Assembly (NCBI GenBank): GCA_021205045.1
Contig: JAJPYH010000248.1
Location: 1 to 9,252, forward strand
DNA: 9,252 nucleotides
Direction: 5' to 3'
Source: Lachnospiraceae bacterium
GTDB taxonomy: Bacteria; Bacillota; Clostridia; Lachnospirales; Lachnospiraceae
Made by a program: the position numbers and the translations under genes
Notes under the pieces: generated by a model
Told to the model about the DNA's origin: nothing
Databases searched by the model: none
The model's input: only the letters and a program-made list of their open reading frames with translations
In this document: positions 7,201-9,252 of the stretch, piece by piece
How the letters are laid out: each line of letters starts with the position of its first letter
How positions within the stretch are numbered: the stretch's first letter is position 1

Positions 7201-8992
7201 GGGAGTGACGAAGAAGGAAGCGGAGGAGGCCTTCGCACAGGGCGAGGCGGCCATGAAGCAGTTCCGCACAACTCTGACGGAGAAAGCGGCGCAGGTGATC
7301 GATCAGGCGCAAAAGGATCACAGCTACGCCGTGGTGCTGGCCGGGCGTCCTTACCATACGGATCCCTTTGTATCTCATGATATATCAAAATTATTTCTCA
7401 GAAAGGGGATTTCCGTGCTGCCGGTGGACTCTCTGCCGGGGTTAGATGAACAGGAGCTGAAAAATACCCGCATTGAGATCACCAACAATTTCCACACCCG
7501 GATGCTTGCCGGCGCCATGGTCGCCGCGGAAAATGAGGCGCTGGAATATGTGCAGCTGGTCAGCTTCGGCTGCGGCCACGACGCGGTACTCTCCGATGAG
7601 ATCGTCCGGATTATGACCGAACGGGCGGACAAGCCGCCGCTGATTTTAAAGGTGGATGAGAGCGATGCCGCAGGCTCCCTGAGCATCCGCACAGAGTCCT
7701 TCATTGAGACAGTGGATATCCGCCGGAAAGGCAAAGGCAACGCGGCGGGAGAGGTGTGTCCCCTGCCCGCGCCCAGTCCCGTGAAGTTTTATAAGAAGGA
7801 CAAAAAAATCCGAACCCTTCTGGTTCCCAACATTTCGGCGGAGGTCTCCGTCCTGTTGTGCGGAATTCTGGAAAAAGAAAATTTCATTGTCCGGTCGGTT
7901 CCGGTGGGCGGCCTGAAAGAGATTGGCCTTGGCAAGAAATATGTACATAACGATATCTGCTTTCCCTGTCAGATGGTCATCGGAGAGCTGATCGGCGCCC
8001 TGCAGCAGGGAAATTATGATCTGGACGAGGTGGCGGTAGGTATGGTAAAATTCCAGTGTGACTGCCGCATGTCCCACTATGCGGGTCTTCTGCGCAAGGG
8101 CCTGGACGCCGCCGGTTTTTCCCAGGTACCGGTGCTGACCACGGACATGGGCGATTCCAAGGACATGCACCCCGGCGTATCCCTGTTGGGCGTCAGCGCG
8201 GTGCTGGAAGCGGTCTGGAGCTTTGAGATGCTGGACATGCTGACAGAGCTGTGCAGAAAGATCCGCCCCTACGAGCTTCATCCCGGAGAGACAGACCGGG
8301 TATATCAGGGCTGTGTCCGGGAGATTGCGGACGGAATCCGAAAGGGGATCGGAGAGGCCAGGAAGGCCTTTGACAGATGCCTGGATGAGATGGCGGCCAT
8401 TCCCTATGACAGAAGCCATTTAAAGCCCAGAGTGTTTGTCACAGGCGAACTGTTAGTCACCTATCATCCGGGTTCCAACTTCGACATTGAGCGTTATCTG
8501 GAGCGAAACGGCATGGAAGCTGTTTTTCCCAGGATCACGGATCAGCTTCGCAAGGATTTCCGCGCTACGGAATGTGAAATATCCGATTACCACGCGGATA
8601 TTTTCCCCTATCCCTTTGCGGTGACCTGGCTCTTTGATGAGATTCAGAAAAAGCTGGAGAAGTCGGCGGTCAGACACCCGCTGTATCAGAAGGCCATGCG
8701 CCCCAGAGACATGTATCAGGGGGTTGCGGACATAATTCCGGAGACTTTAAGCTGCGGCGAGGGCTGGCTGATGGCGGCGGAGATCGCCCACTATGCCGGG
8801 GAGGGTGTGAAGCGTTTCGTGATTTTACAGCCCTTCGGCTGTCTGCCCAACCATATCTGCGGCAGGGGCGTGATCAAGAAATTGAAGGAGAGATTCCCGG
8901 ATATTCAGATTTTACCCCTGGATCTGGATCCGGACACCAGCTATGCCAATGTGGAAAACAGGCTGCAGATGCTGTTGATGAGCCATGATTAA
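4244..8992 (+). CDS. Fused acyl-CoA dehydratase activase / DUF2229 / HgdB-like protein (1582 aa)
   Basis: This giant protein belongs to the BcrA/BadF/HgdC activase superfamily. Parts in order: ASKHA ATPase 1 (about 44-308; GIDIGSTTVK 47-56, ELGGQDAKL 142-150, Cys173, Cys212); linker with a short duplication; ASKHA ATPase 2 (about 395-655; GIDSGSTTSK 398-407, DIGGQDMK 498-505, Cys523, Cys562); a four-cysteine zinc-ribbon-like knot (690, 693, 697, 716); a repetitive linker (730-803); a DUF2229/COG3580-type region (about 840-1160; SDTVCFPAKLVHGH at 891-904, FGCGHDAV at 1108-1115); and a COG3581/HgdB-like region (about 1188-1578; ICFPCQ 1238-1243, QCDCR 1271-1275, SCGEGW 1503-1508, GCLPNHICGRG 1532-1542). 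Activases hydrolyse ATP to push electrons to Fe-S dehydratases or reductases. Relatives of this architecture are implicated in double-cubane-cluster reductases and in clostridial plasmalogen synthesis (PlsA/PlsR), so a lipid substrate is plausible given the acyltransferases upstream. The start is uncertain: AAGGAGG (4220-4226) is 17 nt from ATG 4244, while GTG 4319 and ATG 4325 are alternatives that would remove a CPECGG stretch. Family is firm; reaction is inferred. Confidence 0.95.
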   Translation: MSRDTKAGKECPECGGETVSVRETDVEMISVPKTDGEEEKTKELRLGIDIGSTTVKLVIIDAHTYQVIYSVYRRHHARQLETAAALLREAAEKFPGRVLRAAVCGSGGKPAAEALGVPYIQEVVANAAAVCALYPQARTAVELGGQDAKLIFFHYDEQKKELTASDMRMNGSCAGGTGAFIDEIAALLNVEPEHYEALAAAGTHVYDISGRCGVFAKTDIQPLLIQGAAREDIALSAFHAIAKQTIGGLSQGLELAPPIIFEGGPLTFHPTLVKVFAERLHLKEDEILIPEHPETIVARGAAIAIDRLFGEEGRPARLSAEDDRSARLSADDGGMSLSGMAQRLSNFLKKQAAQPQNISRPFFSDEKERRAFEARHGAERMKVEEPEIRDGEIRAYLGIDSGSTTSKMVLMDEKERVIDRFYASNRGQALQVVCDGIRGFYEKYEKQGVSLRILGVGTTGYGEKMLARAFGADYHIVETVAHATAAVRFFPKATFLLDIGGQDMKAIWLEDGVITNIMLNEACSSGCGSFLETFAESLNIPVEKISDEAFASENPAHLGSRCTVFMNSTIINEQRNGKSPRDIMAGLCRSIIENVFTKVVRLSNTDTLGDCVVVQGGTFNNAAVLRALEEYLGREVHLAPYSGEMGALGAAMLTRGHIEEYGYADAKGTSFIGREGLADFHYETRTGVFCPRCANHCSRTVISFSDGKYYVTGNRCERGEVLTGREWEQETGNAGVVEKPETGDAGVVEKPETGDAGAMEKPETGDVKAVEMLAAQAAERSETGAAQAVDRSETGAPQAVKESPVQPVSVAETKKPLPVDLFAQREAMLFQEYPYHAQTVRKEVIGLPRVLEFWDSCPFWSTFFRALGYQVRLSHKSSRKMYEEGLSFVASDTVCFPAKLVHGHVADLARQKVDRIFFPYIMHMPPEGVDKQSPYVCSVLQGYPMMVRNSQNPEERYDVIYDTPVFHWFSEKNRKKQICQYAVETLGVTKKEAEEAFAQGEAAMKQFRTTLTEKAAQVIDQAQKDHSYAVVLAGRPYHTDPFVSHDISKLFLRKGISVLPVDSLPGLDEQELKNTRIEITNNFHTRMLAGAMVAAENEALEYVQLVSFGCGHDAVLSDEIVRIMTERADKPPLILKVDESDAAGSLSIRTESFIETVDIRRKGKGNAAGEVCPLPAPSPVKFYKKDKKIRTLLVPNISAEVSVLLCGILEKENFIVRSVPVGGLKEIGLGKKYVHNDICFPCQMVIGELIGALQQGNYDLDEVAVGMVKFQCDCRMSHYAGLLRKGLDAAGFSQVPVLTTDMGDSKDMHPGVSLLGVSAVLEAVWSFEMLDMLTELCRKIRPYELHPGETDRVYQGCVREIADGIRKGIGEARKAFDRCLDEMAAIPYDRSHLKPRVFVTGELLVTYHPGSNFDIERYLERNGMEAVFPRITDQLRKDFRATECEISDYHADIFPYPFAVTWLFDEIQKKLEKSAVRHPLYQKAMRPRDMYQGVADIIPETLSCGEGWLMAAEIAHYAGEGVKRFVILQPFGCLPNHICGRGVIKKLKERFPDIQILPLDLDPDTSYANVENRLQMLLMSHD
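5189..5239 (+). repeat. 30-bp coding duplication in inter-ATPase linker
   Basis: ARLSAED (316-322) recurs as ARLSADD (326-332) with a 10-residue period, in the charged stretch between the first and second ASKHA domains of the 1582-residue protein. The two copies differ at several third positions. It marks a flexible, tolerant linker. Confidence 0.7.
6431..6652 (+). repeat. 33-bp tandem coding repeats (11-residue units)
   Basis: Seven units code residues 730-803 of the fused activase. Units begin at 6431, 6464, 6497, 6530, 6563, 6587 and 6620; all are 33 bp except the fifth (6563-6586), which lacks the ETG triplet and is 24 bp. The first four follow ETGDAGVVEKP and the last three drift to ETGAAQAVDRS. 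Units 1 and 2 differ at only three bases and units 2 and 3 at four, which suggests recent duplication. The segment is acidic, has no predicted fold, and separates the activase half from the catalytic-like half. Confidence 0.9.
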
Positions 8993-9252
8993 TCTGATAA
9001 AAAAATACATTCCTTTTTAAAATTTGTTACCTCGTCCCTGACAGGCTCGGCGGTGGAGCTTTTGCTGTTCTACGGCCTCTGTCAGGTGATTCCCCTGCCC
9101 AGAGTGCAGATGATCTACCTGGCCACGGTGATTTCCCGTATCATCGCCGGAACCCTGAATTTCCTGATGAATAAATTCTGGAGCTTCGGCGGAGCGGGAG
9201 GCGGCTTGGGGGCAGCCCGGACCATGGGGCCGCAGGCAGTGAAATATGCCAT
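8985..9252 (+). CDS. GtrA-family membrane protein, 3' end beyond window, apparent frame break
   Basis: The product of frame 8999-9252 reads FLKFVTSSLTGSAVELLLFY, then a second hydrophobic span IYLATVISRIIAGTLNFLM and the NFLMNKFWSF signature typical of GtrA proteins (small four-helix membrane proteins linked to flipping or handling of undecaprenyl-phosphate sugars). Only the first two helices are present; the window ends in the following loop. The frame has no ATG, GTG or TTG before the first helix. The only suitable start is ATG 8985, which overlaps the stop of the upstream gene (ATGATTAA) but lies in another frame and stops at TAA 9018 after 11 codons. A one-base backward slip in the A7 tract 8999-9005 joins the two and gives MINLIKKIHSFLKFV, a normal GtrA N-terminus. 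This could be a sequencing error, a phase-variable tract, a true mutation, or programmed slippage. Being last in the lipid/glycan cluster fits a role in membrane transfer of a lipid-linked sugar. Confidence 0.75.
8999..9005 (+). other. A7 tract, A_AAA_AAA slippery heptamer at the GtrA frame break
   Basis: Relative to ATG 8985 the codons are ATA AAA AAA TAC, so the seven A residues lie exactly as X_XXY_YYZ. A -1 slip here enters the long GtrA frame. An A8 tract would do the same in DNA or RNA. The zero-frame stop follows 12 nt later (9018-9020). No clear downstream stem-loop was noted in the next few tens of bases. Confidence 0.55.

Overview
The window looks like chromosomal DNA of an anaerobic Firmicute, most likely a Lachnospiraceae-type clostridium. 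This is an inference from the protein families (oxygen-sensitive 2-hydroxyacyl-CoA dehydratase activase-type proteins, paired family 8 glycosyltransferases), from the GA-rich Shine-Dalgarno sites, and from a coding GC content judged by eye to be slightly above 50%. No rRNA, tRNA, CRISPR array, transposase or clear intrinsic terminator was found.

Layout. Positions 1-305 are AT-richer and hold a broken gene on the minus strand. It has an intact-looking promoter (TTGACT, 17 bp, TATAAT), a ribosome binding site and a GTG start, followed by only 52 codons that resemble the N-terminus of clostridial Fic-family proteins. Positions 306-682 hold one doubtful 86-codon ORF, a small perfect hairpin, and three tandem copies of a degenerate 34-bp repeat ending just before the first gene of the main cluster. 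From 683 to the right edge, six genes run on the plus strand with gaps of 58, 5, 42 and 12 nt and a final 8-nt overlap, as expected for one operon: acyltransferase, GT8 glycosyltransferase, GT8 glycosyltransferase, acyltransferase, a 1582-residue four-part activase/dehydratase-like protein, and a GtrA-type membrane protein cut by the window edge.

How the genes may work together. Two lysophospholipid acyltransferase-like enzymes flank two sugar transferases, and a GtrA-like membrane protein follows. This points to assembly of a glycosylated membrane lipid or lipid-linked glycan. The large protein joins two ASKHA ATPase domains, each with the two cluster cysteines of HgdC-type activators, to a DUF2229-type region and a C-terminal HgdB-like region. 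Such machines use ATP to drive very low-potential electron transfer. A protein system related to this family (PlsA/PlsR of Clostridium perfringens, from memory) makes plasmalogens anaerobically, so its position among lipid genes suggests, but does not prove, a reduced-ether lipid or glycolipid pathway.

The most notable local features are the apparent frame break at an A7 tract at the start of the GtrA gene, which is exactly an A_AAA_AAA slippery heptamer; the 33-bp tandem repeats coding a variable-looking linker inside the large protein; the built-in pseudo-dimer of activase domains; and the promoter-bearing Fic remnant.
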